Origin: Saururus chinensis
Lineage: Eukaryota; Streptophyta; Magnoliopsida; Piperales; Saururaceae
Reading direction: 5' to 3'
Assembly: GCA_035235625.1 (NCBI GenBank)
Contig: CP141142.1
Location: forward strand, 46,975,644 to 47,039,643
Length of the DNA: 64,000 nucleotides
The translations under genes were made by a program, and so were the position numbers. How positions within the stretch are numbered: the stretch's first letter is position 1; each line of letters opens with the position of its first letter. The notes under the pieces are model-generated. The model saw nothing but the letters and a program-made list of their open reading frames with translations, did not search any database and was not told the DNA's origin. This document shows, piece by piece, positions 22,144-34,400 of this stretch.

Positions 22144-24053
22144 GGCCCGTATTTTTAAAATCTTTTTTAAAATATCATGAACAATAAGTCACGAGAAAAT
22201 TTTCTTTTTTTCTTAAATACAAAACAAACCATTCGATTAAATATCCAGGTCTTGATAACTGGGGCTCACAAATACAAATATCAAATCCTATGATATTATT
22301 ACACGTCTCAAATTTCAATAAGAACAACTCATCCATCTAAGTACAAACAAGCCCATCATCCGTATGAAAATAAATCACTAAGTTGACTCTCATGCCAAAG
22401 ATACACTTATATACTGGAGTTGCATAAACAAAGAACTTTATCATGTGCTCGACAATCTTGGTCTCATTTGTCGTCGTCTAGAGAACCTACAACTAACCAA
22501 ACCAAACAATCATAACAATAACTATAACAATGGAACCTCTCTGCCCTTAGGAGAAGAGATTCCAAAGGGGAAAAATATTTTATTAATATTTTTCAGATCG
22601 GGCCAACATCACCTAATGTTAGTTGCTTGCGTACTCATCATACAACATCTCTAATGTTTCCAACAAGATCGGATCCAGACGTAGTTCTGCTTAAAACTAC
22701 ACTATCTTAAGAAGCATAGCATCACACATGCAATACTTAAGTATTTTTAATCAACCTACATTTTATGTCAGTTCTTTAAGCGTTCCACTTGTCTAATTAA
22801 CAAGTAATATCAAATAATGTTATTAATTATTTCATAACAGTTTTTCAATAATTAATACCCTTCATCATTTAAACCCAACTCTAGGTTTAATACAATATAT
22901 ATTCACTTGAAGATAACTTGACTCTCGAAGCAATCCCCAAACATAGGACTCCAACATTGGAATAGACTGCTTAACAACAGCTTGACTTAAATCCCTAGGT
23001 CTCTCAATAGCCTGCCACGAATGTGGAGAATAGGATCCCAACTATGCTCATGGATACAGATTGGCGAGAAGCACAAGCCTTCCATGATGCTCATACAACT
23101 CCGCTTTTCGTACGCACTATATGGTCCTGAGAAGGCCTGCGGGAAACCCGCGGTAGAGACCTCTTTGGCTAATACCCAAATTGTCGTGGCAGTGAAAAAA
23201 GTGTATCACAATCTCCACCATCCCAACTCAAGGAGAAAATGTCATCTAAGACATTACTAATGTATCTATAGAAGCCTTTGGTCTCTATGACCATTGACTT
23301 CCCCAAACATTCAAAACTTATACTAGATTATTTTTATCCAACCAAGTATTCGCCCAACCATTTGGGTCATCTTCACATCGTGAATCAGCCCAATAAATAG
23401 CTCATCCATTAAGCTATGACTCAAAGAACATCACATAACTACCCTCGGTTCATTAACCAATGTAAAATTCTATGTTAGGGTCTTATTCACTTCATAAAAC
23501 GGTCCCAAAACTTATTAAGGATATTTTAGTCTTTATCTTGATTAGGTGTTCTCCCCCCAATCTAACGACAACCAATATCTCTTGATTAGTCTTTATTAAC
23601 TTGAAGTTTCTGATTAACGCATCAATAATTAAAGCATGCATCAGAATAATTAACATAAATAACATGAAGTCATGCAAGTGCATAAATAATAAATGAAGAC
23701 CCGTTGCACTTATTTGCAGGGCTAGGGTTCAACGAATTCAAGCCCGAGAGTGAATAACTTTAATTCATCGCACGAGTTATGTATATAATATGCTAGTGGA
23801 TTTTTGTACTACGTTGCAGACACATTTAATACACTCCCCTAGAGCATGAAAATTAGGGTCCTTCCCCTTGTTTCCTATGACATTGTGACATGTCAATGTC
23901 TTAATGTCACTTATTGGTCACACCCCTCCCTTTTGAAGTCATTTAACGTCATTCTAGGGTACCCTAACACTTGATTATCTAGGTTATATGTTTCAACAAA
24001 AATGGAATATATTGCCCCTATGGGCATTAGGGTAATTTTACCACCTAGGGTAT
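22144..24053 (-). other. Left part of the host LTR between the two nested LTRs
   Basis: This 1.9-kb stretch belongs to the reverse-oriented host LTR (its 3' half on the minus strand). Short open frames here are not gene-like. No other feature is seen. Confidence 0.6.
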
Positions 24054-24058
24054 GATAC

Positions 24059-27000
24059 TGTAAGATCCCTAAGCTTGAACCGGTTTACTTTATTCTATTT
24101 AATTGCTTTTATATGGTTTAATGTTAATTCATATCGGTTTTGGGCTATTTTTGAAATTTAAGCGGTTAACAAAGGTTTTAACCAAAATATTCTTCTCATT
24201 TCAAGTTTTTAAGTTAATTTAAGTCATTTAGAATTTTTTTGAAATTTTTACTATTTTTCCAAAAAATTAGGGTTTAGCATGAGCCACCGTATGCCCCACG
24301 ACCAAAATTGGAATCTTTAACCCAAAATGTTCCTAATATAAAACTAAGACATTGGGAAATTATTTCAAAATTTTTCAGATTTTAATTTGGGTTGTAATAG
24401 CGAATTTATCTATTTTTAGTTGTAGATTCTATTTGTACCTCATTATTTATTTTTGTTTAACCCAACCCTTACTATATAAGGAAAGGCGCAGCCACTTTCC
24501 CAAATGGGAAAGAGCTAAGACCTGGAGCATTAGAGCCTAATCCCCATTATCCTAAAAGAGAAAGGAGATTAAGGTGAAATTTTGCTTAATACTTCATTAA
24601 TACATTAGGGTTTTGCTTAAATCTTTCAAATCTCTTCCATTGCTTTAAATCAATTTTGATTTTCACTCAAAAACTACTGATTTGGGTTTTTATTTCAATA
24701 TCTAATGTTTAGAAATTCGTTTTTAAGCTTCTTGAACCCTAGATCTACTTGTTCTTGAAGGTTTTAGGTGTTTTAAAATCGAATTTGAGAAGTATTAATG
24801 AAAGATCATGTTTTGGATAGGTTTTGAAGGAGTTTAAGGAACCATTTCGAATCAAGAACTTGCTGGGAGGTAAGGGTCTTTGTGTCTTAAACTTGTTGTG
24901 ATTTCGGATCTAAGATTTAAGGTATTTTGCAATGGGTTTCATGCAAATGTGCTTTAATGGTGATTTGATAAAAGCTTAATCTTTGGTGTTATTTTCTTAG
25001 GGTTGTGCCTAATAATGATTAGATTTAATGTTCTGGAAGCTTTGATTTGATTATGATGGAGTTTGAGGCTTAAATTTGATGTATTAATAAGTTGGATTGA
25101 TGGAGGTTCGGGTTGGTTTTCAACATTGAGAAGATGACCCAGAATCTGTTGTTATGACCATCAAACGACATAATGTAATTGCAGGCTGATATTAAGGCCA
25201 GCCATTCGAATAGCCATACAGGCCAATCGAACGGCTATATTACAAATTTTGACAATCTTGATTATTTTGTTTCTCTTCATGTTTTTACTCTTAAATACCA
25301 TTCTAAGTGTTCATGTGGAATAATTTGAGCTAGAATGATTCACTGGAACTGCATGTTATTAATGTTGGAAATTATGAAGAGTATTTAAGTCTTGGGTGAA
25401 ATTGCATGTTGTTGGCTACATATGTTAGGATTGTTTGTCTTAAGCCTATGAGCAAATGATTCTGTATGGTTTAAGCATGTTTTCAACAGGATTATAACAT
25501 GCTAATGAACTGGTATGACATTATATGATGTGGTTAAATTATGGGTGAATGATAGTGATATGCCTAGACTCAAGTGTGGTGTGAATATGCTTACATATGT
25601 TTAGCAGGTGGTTACGTTTGACTCGATTGATAGTTTTTGTTGATTTTCACCCATGATTTCCGTTGGAATCTATGATTAGATATTAATGTGCATGCGTAGT
25701 ATGATGGTGAGTTAATTATACAGCATGTTCATATACTTAGAATGAGATGTTTCTACCATGTACACACACATGTGGGAGAATGATTATGATGGTGCTTAGT
25801 AACATGATTATAAATGATGCATGAGTGGTTGATGGGAGCACTTATCTTGAATTAGAATTCATGTATGCCTTACCACGTATGTACCATGTTGCATGCATTA
25901 TGAAACGGATTTTCAATTGAGACTTTATCGAGATTAGCCGGGTTTGATTGTTTGGATGCAATGTTGTGAAATTGCATGCCGAATTAATCGGTTGTTGACT
26001 TAATCGGAACTTAATTTGCCCGAAAGGACATTATTTCGATTTGAGTTCCTATGTGGAACATGTATACTTCCCGGGTTAAGTCGAGACAAGTTGAGTCAAG
26101 TCAGGTTGAGTTGAGACGATCTGAATTGTTAATGCGGTTGATTTTTTTTTGAAACAGTCAAACCTGGACTATGAGAATCTAGAGTGGTATGCCTCTATGC
26201 ACCGGCTACCACGTGTTTTAGGTTCCTTATGTCGGAATTTGGACTCTCCCCACCGTAGAGATGTCCTTAGCGAACACATTGCTTTAGGTTCCCTATACGG
26301 GAATTTGGATATTCTTGGCCAAAATTGTCTTTGGAGAACAGACCTACTCTAAGTTCCCTTTCGGGAATTTGGACTTCCCGTGTGGATTGTCCTTGGTGAG
26401 TAGACGGGCTGACTACCCCTAAATCTTAAATTTTCTTATGGAATTCGGACTATGTTGAGAGCCAGCAATGCCCTAGGTTTCCAGTTAGGAAATTGGACCA
26501 CGTCTAGCTTTTGCGGCAATGATTGTGTTCACTCCTTAATAGAGGCATTCACCATTTGTTGAAAATGGATGTGTATGAGATAATATTATGCCCAGATTAC
26601 ACAGGTTGTGTAGGGATATTTGAGATTTTGTGACACATGTGGATATGATTTATTATGCATGATTTAGAACAGCGTGACAGAGACACCTATCATGTAGGGT
26701 GAACGATTTATGAATGAATTATATGGATCTGCGTTATATGGTTAGTTGTGATTGAGACATTATTATGCAAGGTTATGTGATGAATGTGCATAATCTGAAA
26801 GGTGTGTTAGAGACACTTCTCATGCATGTTATTATGCTTGATTTTGAATGGTTAGGATCATTTCTTATTGAGGATGGATGCTAAGTTATGATATGAGTAT
26901 TTATGCTTTGACCTTTGAAAGGTGTGTCATATGCATGCTAGCCCTTATGTTTATGGATAACAGGGGTTTAACAAGGGAATGATCAAAAAATGGTATATCA

Positions 27001-27493
27001 TGTCAATTTTGAATCTGAATTGCTAAATTGTCATGTTGTGATGTTTTCTGATTATTGTCACCTTATTTAAACCTTACTGAGTTTTACTCATCCTTCTTTC
27101 TTGTGCTTTTGTTTTCTCTAGACTTTATTATGTTTTCTGATTCACTTTATTATGAGTATAAAACATCATGTATGGTGGTTCTTGTTTCAGAGTCATATAC
27201 GTCTTACGTGTTTAGATCTATTTGAGACCTTTGGTTCGAGCCACATGTGTTGGCTCAGGATTCTAAGTATGTGGGTATAAGACTTGTAGACTAGATTAGA
27301 GTTATAGTCTTTTTTATCATTATTTACTTTTTCTCAAAGGTTATGTGGTACGTGACTCCGCTAGATTAACCGCTCATATGAGGGGTTAAGTCTTCCGCTA
27401 TTTCCGTTAATCCCTTTCAATTTTGTCGCCCCCGCGCGCTTGACCGACCCTTGGACCGGGTTTAGCTCAGGTTGGCGGTACCGGGACGTGATA
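24059..27493 (+). mobile_element. Nested solo LTR 2, 3435 bp, TSD GATAC
   Basis: It starts TGTAAGATCC and ends CCGGGACGTGATA (a TA rather than CA terminus). GATAC flanks it on both sides (24054-24058 and 27494-27498). Length and sequence layout match LTR 1: TTGAACCGGTTTA near the start, CCCGAAAGGACATTA… near 26018, CGCCCCCGCGCGCTTGAC near the end. Divergence from LTR 1 is obvious, so these are separate insertions of one family rather than two ends of one element; the target duplications differ. No gag-pol is inside. Confidence 0.8.
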
Positions 27494-27498
27494 GATAC

Positions 27499-29521
27499 CC
27501 TCCCTTAGGTCATTCTGGTCTTTTCATTGCCCTTTTATTGATTTTAAGTCATTGACCTCTCACAAGGTTCCGCTCTCAAACTGACTCACGCTTCCATTCA
27601 CACGAATGTCGGCTCTTCATTTGAATATATATTTTTGTTATTTTGTTTAAAGTCTTATTGACATATAATAGGTCCAAAATTGGGCTCAAGGGTCCTACTT
27701 GACTTCAAGGACTCGGTGTAATTTTCTTGGCATGTAACAGGGCCGTGAACCCCTTGAACCGACCTAGGTTTGCCTAATGGTTTACCCTAAACCCTAGGGA
27801 CAAAGTGGTCAATTATCCATTCACTAAGATTTTTCCTCACTATGCGGTTTGGTCTATATTTAAGGTACACATTAAGCTCTTACTGAAAATTTCTCTAATT
27901 TTTAAACCCACTTATAAGCCCCTGAACCGGAGCCCCTAGATCTAGTAAGTGAATATCCCGTAATAATTTAACTATAAGGGGTAAAAGGGTCATTTTATAG
28001 TATCTGGGATTTTTCCTAGGTCTAAAACTTGGTCATAATACTCCCACAATCTTAAGGTCTATGAGTAATTTTCTAGAATTTGTTTGACATTTTTATCCCT
28101 CTGAACTGGACCCAGTTCATTCCCCTTTTTTTAAACCAGACCGGGAATTAAATTCCCGGTCTTGCAGTCGTCTCCGCTCCTCACGGAGACTACTGCATGT
28201 CTGAGTTTGGTTTGGCTGGAAAAGTGTGGTGCTTGGCCCCCAACAGAGCTCCTCCTTGGCCTCTCCGAGCCAAGGTCTCATCGCCGGAAGCTGGTATGGC
28301 CTCCAGTTGTGACTGGGTGGCGGCGGCGGCGGAGCCCACCCTACCTTCGGCGAAAGGGCATGGCAGAGCACTGTATGCCATTTATGGCTAACAGCATAGC
28401 GCCATTTCCGTAGCCGGCAAGGGAGTTCCAGCCTTCTTCCGGCCTCGCAATGGAGCTCCTCCCACCTCTGGTGATTGTAGCAGTACTCCCTCAAAACCTA
28501 GCACCCCACACCGATGGTGCTTCTCCAACGAAAAAGGAAACAGAGCCGCGAGTGCAAACCCGCGACTTTCTGCTGGTGGCCATCGCCACACCCATGGCTT
28601 TATGCTGGTGGTCACTTGTGGCGATGGCCCTAACTAGAGGGTCTGTCCCCTCGCCATAGCACTCTTGAACTCTCTCCAAAAATGGCCCATTGTGGCCTTG
28701 CTAAGGCCGCAGCTCGCCGGAGCACGGAAGACATGTGAGAGCAATGATAAAATCTCCCTCCCCACAGCCAGACGAGATGATGAGCACCCCTGGCCATGAC
28801 CAGCAATAGTATCCAGAGTTGGCCAATCGACGGAGGCAAGCCGATGGCCGTGCACTCATCTTCTCCGTCGACCCTCTTTCTTCTTTTCACAGGTTGGGCT
28901 TACACAACCGTGATTACAGTAACAAAAACATACTAACTTACAATACTTTCAACAATGGAATTATATTGAATCGTTAATCTTACCTCCTCGTGTTTAACCT
29001 TCATGCATCTCCTCATCAACTCCACTGTCATCCATACACCGGTCACCGACACTCTTCATCTTCTCTGGCAGCTTCTCCTTTTTCATCCTCCCCCCAAAAA
29101 ATCCCCCTCCTAAGTCCTCATTAAGTTTTTATAAGCATGGGGATTAGGGTTCCGAATCCCCTATGGAGTTGGGCCAAAACTCCCTAATTAGGCCACTTAA
29201 TTGAGCCCTTAAAACTTAATTTCATAACATTAATTGATCGGGCTCGTATAGTGACTTAAACGAACAATTCGTGCATCCAATTTGAGTAAACAGGTCATAC
29301 GTTATATTCAACTTCGAACAATCATATCTCCCTCATCCGAACTCCGATTTGTGCGTTCTTGGTGGCGTTTCGAAGATATTTCTATCTAATTTCCATCCAT
29401 ATAGGTTTCACCCACCATTTTCAACCAATGATCAAGTTATTACTACAATAAAGTCAAAGGGTCAAATACTATAATGCCAAGTGGTTGACTTCGGGAATTT
29501 AGAAAATTCCCGAACGTTACA
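27499..29521 (-). other. Right part of the host LTR (its 5' half on the minus strand)
   Basis: The sequence includes a GC-rich block (28120-28890) with overlapping open frames in several frames on both strands. That is typical of composition rather than coding, and none resembles a known protein. It ends with an inverted motif (CGGGAATTT…AAATTCCCG) next to the TTACA terminus. Confidence 0.55.
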
Positions 29522-29912
29522 GGTGGCTTTGGAATATATAGATATAGAGGCAAAATTAATTGTGGGTCTTCTAAGTTAGGGTAGGAGAATATGAGAACTC
29601 TCCAAATAAGGTTATGCTCACACTAGGAAACCCGACTCCTAATTCCATTTTGTGTTGTACTCAGGCTGAGAAAGCTCTAAAACAAAGTATTTGTATTGAG
29701 GGAAGATTATATGTTCTCATAGCATCCTAATGTAGGACTTCTAACTAAACTTAGAACCCAATTAGGATAAGTGTTAAATACATTTATGTAAATATTTGAG
29801 AGTTGGAGTCTTTTGCCTATTGCGTATTTGGATACTTATATTTTTTGTAAGAGGGCAGTTGAGGATTTGCCCTGTGAGTAGCGCGGGCCGTCGGATATAA
29901 ATCCAAAGGCCC

Positions 29913-29944
29913 GGTGGGCCTGGGCTCATGAGCCCAGGCCCACC
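29913..29944. repeat. Perfect 32-bp GC-rich palindrome
   Basis: The sequence from GGTGGGCC to GGCCCACC equals its own reverse complement over all 32 bases, with TCATGA at the centre. It sits in a locally GC-rich patch in otherwise AT-rich DNA. Confidence 0.95.
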
Positions 29945-30580
29945 TTAACTTTTCCCTTTTTGTAAAGTTTGACAAGTTTTAAATCAATTATGACTTTGAA
30001 TTTCATATTTTTTTATGTGACTATAAGGTTAATATAGTATACAAAAAAGGTTTTACAAGTTCTAAACTAATTAAGACCATGAAAGCCATATTTTTTAAGT
30101 GTTTCTTTAAAAATTAATTAAGAGGTTTATTTGAAAGGGTAATATAGGCATGATAAAATCTCCGCCCCCTTCTCACTTTAATAATAGTATAGATATAAAT
30201 AAAGAAGAAAAATTAGTATGAATATATAGGAACATAATAAGTATACACCAAATCCATATACAAGTGAGATGCCATATAATTGGGAGGGTTTAGAGGATTT
30301 TGATATGTATAATTATTAAATTATTATAGCACTTAAGTCTAACATATATAATAATGAGGAAAATAATATTCCTACTTCACTTTTTCTCTACCAAAAGCAT
30401 ATTCCAAACTTTGATTTAATTAAATAACTTAGAGTCTCGGTGTTGTCGTGTTACTCTCATTTTCTTTCTAATCAAAAGTTAAAAATTTTAATATAAAAAA
30501 ATAGAGTAGAAATATCATCGTTCTATTAATAAACAAGAGGAATTAGTATGAATGGGAACTTAATAAGTACACAACAAATA

Positions 30581-30689
30581 TAGGCCTCATAGCAACACTT
30601 TTTAATTTTCGTATTAATATACCGTTGAGGTGGCGTGTATTTATTAGATAATCAAAATAGGCCTCATAGCAACACTTTTTAATTTTCGT
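30581..30689. repeat. 32-bp perfect direct repeat
   Basis: TAGGCCTCATAGCAACACTT followed by TTTAATTTTCGT occurs at 30581-30612 and again at 30658-30689, identical, with a 45-bp spacer. It may be a small duplication or a target-site scar. Confidence 0.9.
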
Positions 30690-31425
30690 TGTCTAATAAA
30701 AACCAGCCAAAGATGCACGAGTTCGTTGCATAAATTCAGTGTAGCATTATTATTTTTCATATAAATATTCTTAGTAACTCATGCACTTTGCATGCCCCAC
30801 CAGCACTCGTAAATAAGAATGCATGCCGTGATGCAGTTCTCGGGTTTTCAGTCCTTTACCCGACCCGTTAACCCGTTTCTATTCCACGGCTTCTTTCTCC
30901 TGAACTGATCCTTTCCCCCGGACACCGACCCGACCCGTTCACGTTGTCATTGCTTGGGTCCAGTCTGCGTGAAGCCATGAAGAACTTGCATTCATCGGGA
31001 ACTTTCTTCCTTCAACAACGATAAGTCCCACTCCAACTCGGAAGCGAGTTCGCGTTGCACCAACAATGGTAATGGCTTTTTCTCCTCTCCTCGATAATAA
31101 ATAGACAAATCCCTTTACTTTTCAGTTCTCAGTTCTCCCGGCGTCAAGGTAACTTGCCCCGGTTCTTCTTGTCTCTCTTCTTCCATGATTGATGAATCTG
31201 ATATGGTTTCCCTTTAGACTTTGAATGTCAATTCCTCTCGTCTACTTTGTTCAAGTCTTAGATATTTCCTCGCTTCCTAAAGCATGCTCTTTGTCTTCTT
31301 AGAGGCTTAGGAGGTTGACATCTATATTCTGAAGGGCAGGTGGTGTATTGCATGCTGTTGCTGTGAGGTTCTAGTTAAACAAGCTGGGCTTTGTGATTGC
31401 AACGTAAAGAGGATATTGGGGTGAG

Positions 31426-34400
31426 ATGGGCTGGTACTTGTTGGCACTGATAAGCGTTCCAACTGCCACTTTGCTGGCTGTAGGACTGATCCCGTGGGCT
31501 GTGAGGAAGACGCAGAAGTGGCGGACTCCAAATCAAGCCTCCTCCGGGGTTGAGGCTCAAGACTTGGAGTTGGAGTTGAAGAGCTTGGTCGTGGAGGGGA
31601 AGGATTGTGGCGTCACCTTTGAGGAATTCCCATACTATCTAAGGTTTGGTGCTTTTGTTGCTCTTTATTGTTTGTGAAAGTTCCCACCTTTATGACCGTA
31701 GTCACCGATACCCCTTCTTGACGATGAACTAAGAGCAAAGCAAAGGCTTTTATTATTTAAGTAGCAACTAGAAAGCTATTTTTTTAGTATATACACACTA
31801 ATCTTTAGGGTTCACCCGATCATCAGCGTATACAAATTTGATGCAACATATACAGATCATTTTAGAATTCAAATTTTGTACTCCAAGGAGAATGTGGAGT
31901 TGCTTTTTATTTTCTAGTGTTTTCTCTACTTCCCTGCTCAAAGAAAGTCTAAGTCAGGTTCAACCCATGTTTTTAATGAATGAGGAAACGCACTATGTTC
32001 TAAGAGTTCAGTTTGGCTCAAGGGTATTAACTCATAGTGTCTCAAACTCAGTCCATTTTTAGTCATGGCCATCCTTGAACTCTTTGTTAGCTTCTGTACA
32101 ATGCTAAAAAAACAAGAGATTCTTGCAGTGAAAGGGACCGGGAGTTGCTGACAAGCGTTACATATGTCCATTTGAAGCAGTTCTCCAGGCATGCCCGGAA
32201 ACTCAAAGCAGCAGGGCCAGGCATTTTGCTGTCAGGGCCTTCTGGTATGTTTCTGGACTTCATACATCATGTGTGTTGCACGTTCACATACTACAAAATT
32301 AATAAGGCTGACATAAAACTTCTATTCTCTACAGAGCTTTACCTGCAAAAGCTGGCCAAGGCCTTGGCACAAGAATTTGAGGCCAAGTTGCTGTTGCTGG
32401 ACCTGAACGACTTTTCGTCAAAGGTGAGGACATATGCAATCACAATTAGTTGCTTCTCAATTATTTATATGATTTTTTTCTGACAGTAGCTGCTCTAATA
32501 CAACAGATATCAGCAAAATATGGCAGTTCTGTAACTTCTTGCAAAAAACAGGTACGTATTTATTTAACATTTCCAAAGTTCATCTGTATCTTTAATTTGG
32601 CTCCACCGGCGCTGTTTCATATATCTGCAAATGCATTGTTTAATTGTGCTAATGAAGTCATGAAGCAATTACTTCCCTACATTTGTTTATTATTCTGGCC
32701 TGTCTCAATGCTACTCATTCAATTCCCATTTTTCAGTCTTTCACAAAATCCTTGATGAATGTGGTGGAAGACCTCCGAAGCGCATTTCAATCTTTCTCAG
32801 TGCTTGTGTCTAATATGAATAAAAAAGGTATTATGGTGTTAAGAATTGTTAAGCCACTCAGCTTAACAATATTTTTATTTCACATGCACTCACATGTCTT
32901 ACCATGAAAACTTGTTCTGCTTCAATACAATCAATCAACTTCACACCGAGGTCTTAGCTTGTATGACTCCATACATACTCGCATGCCCACAGAATTACCC
33001 TTTCGAAACATTGAGAGCTTGGCATTTTTTCATAGGACTGCCTGTAGCCAAGCATAATTTCTTCACTTTTATATTCAATTAGTTTATACGTTTCTGTGAT
33101 CATGTAATCATATCTTTTGGTTCATCTTACCAGCTTCCATGTGCTCGTATTGCCATCACCGTCTATTTAAAAATACAGGTATCAAGAACTGCTCCTTGCT
33201 TACTTCTTAGTTGTCCAGGTCTGGCTTTGCAATGTGCTTCCGGGCTTAAACTCGTACCTGTTTTCTATGAAGAATTGTTGGCAATTATAGTCCTCTTTCC
33301 TTTTAAGCAAGCTGAAACTGGCAGAGGCCCTGCTTTTTCCACAAAGCAGAAAGGATTTATTCTAAACATCGGAAGCAAAATTAATTTTGCATCCTTTCCC
33401 ATATAGATGTATTAGCAATTATGACCATATCTGAATCATTTAAGGTCATTATCTAAATATTTTGATCTGGCTATATATCTCTGTAACACGTCAATTTTAC
33501 GACATTATGAGAATATGTGTTTCCAACTCATGAGATTTTCTTTCCTTTCAATCTGCTGTATCATAGTATTTTTCCTCTTCAGTTGGTATGCATCAATCAC
33601 AAGGCTTGCACAGAGCTACTGATTGTTTCAAGTACACGACTAAATTACTACGAGAAACATCCGTACTGATATATTCAGTATTCATGATTTTTATAACATA
33701 CATATTTACATATTGTGAGATAACTAAGTTTCCCAAAAGCAAAAGCTGTTAGGAAGGGAAAATCTTATTTATTTCTTTTATAATCTAACACCCCCCTCAC
33801 GTGCAAGCATCTATCAAGTGTGACACGTGGAACATAATTGAGGTATAAATGCCTCCAATGAGACTTGAACCTAAGACCTCCTGGAATCTGGAGCTTAAAT
33901 ACTATGTAAGATAACCAAGTTTCCCAAAAGCTCGAGTTGTTAGGAAGGAAAAATCTTCTTTATTTCTTTTATAATCTAACACATACACCAAGCCATCTAA
34001 CTTAAACTGTCTCCTCATATTGTATATTTTGCTTTTGTCCTGCTGATCTTAATGTCATGAAACATGTTATAATTATCTGTGCAATTATACCTAGCAGTCA
34101 TCCTTTCAATTATGGTTTTTTTTATTGCTCATATTTATTTGATCTAGTTTCAATTATTACTAACATATTATGTAGTTTCTCAATTTTCCCAATTTTTGTT
34201 TATGCATGCCAGATCCTCCAAAGGACACCAGAAGTTGGTCTTTTGATGATGAACTGCTTTTGGAGTCATTATATACGGTAAAACCTGTAATTCTGTTCGT
34301 TGAATTCCTTCTAAAATGTATAAGTATTTTCAGTTGATGTGTCTTAATAATTTAAGAGAGCTGTATTTTGTAATTTGAAACTATTCATCAAGAGCTTCTT

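Larger units (their letters stand above)
18703..29521 (-). mobile_element. Reverse-oriented LTR (probably solo) of about 3.95 kb, split by two nested LTRs
   Basis: Removing the two nested elements leaves a continuous sequence starting TGTCACGGCCCG (18703-18708 joined to 22144 onward) and ending CGAACGTTACA (29521). On the minus strand it starts TGTAACG and ends CGGGCCGTGACA, the TG...CA form of Gypsy LTRs and similar in its last bases to the nested ones. Flanks are AGTGG (18698-18702) and GGTGG (29522-29526), a 5-bp target duplication with one mismatch. No primer site, gag or pol is seen, so it looks like a solo LTR. Long LTRs with this terminal style occur in Tekay/Del chromoviruses; that assignment is inference. 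Confidence 0.7.
29527..31425 (+). other. Spacer and upstream region of the AAA ATPase gene
   Basis: 29530-30840 is AT-rich and gene-free apart from a perfect palindrome at 29913 and a direct repeat at 30581. From about 30840 the sequence becomes more C-rich (CCGACCCGTTAACCCG, 30860) and pyrimidine-rich (31076-31150), with a donor-like AAG|GTAACTT near 31150. That fits the promoter and a spliced leader of the ATPase gene; the borders are inferred. Confidence 0.45.

Noticed and set aside
18709-27493. The two 3.43-kb LTRs as the 5' and 3' LTRs of one element
   Set aside because: Each has its own perfect TSD (GTCAC, GATAC), they are clearly diverged, and the sequence between them lacks a primer site, gag and pol.
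28117-28890. Several overlapping open frames of 60-125 codons on both strands
   Set aside because: The block lies inside an LTR, is GC-rich, and frames overlap on both strands with no family motifs; composition explains them.
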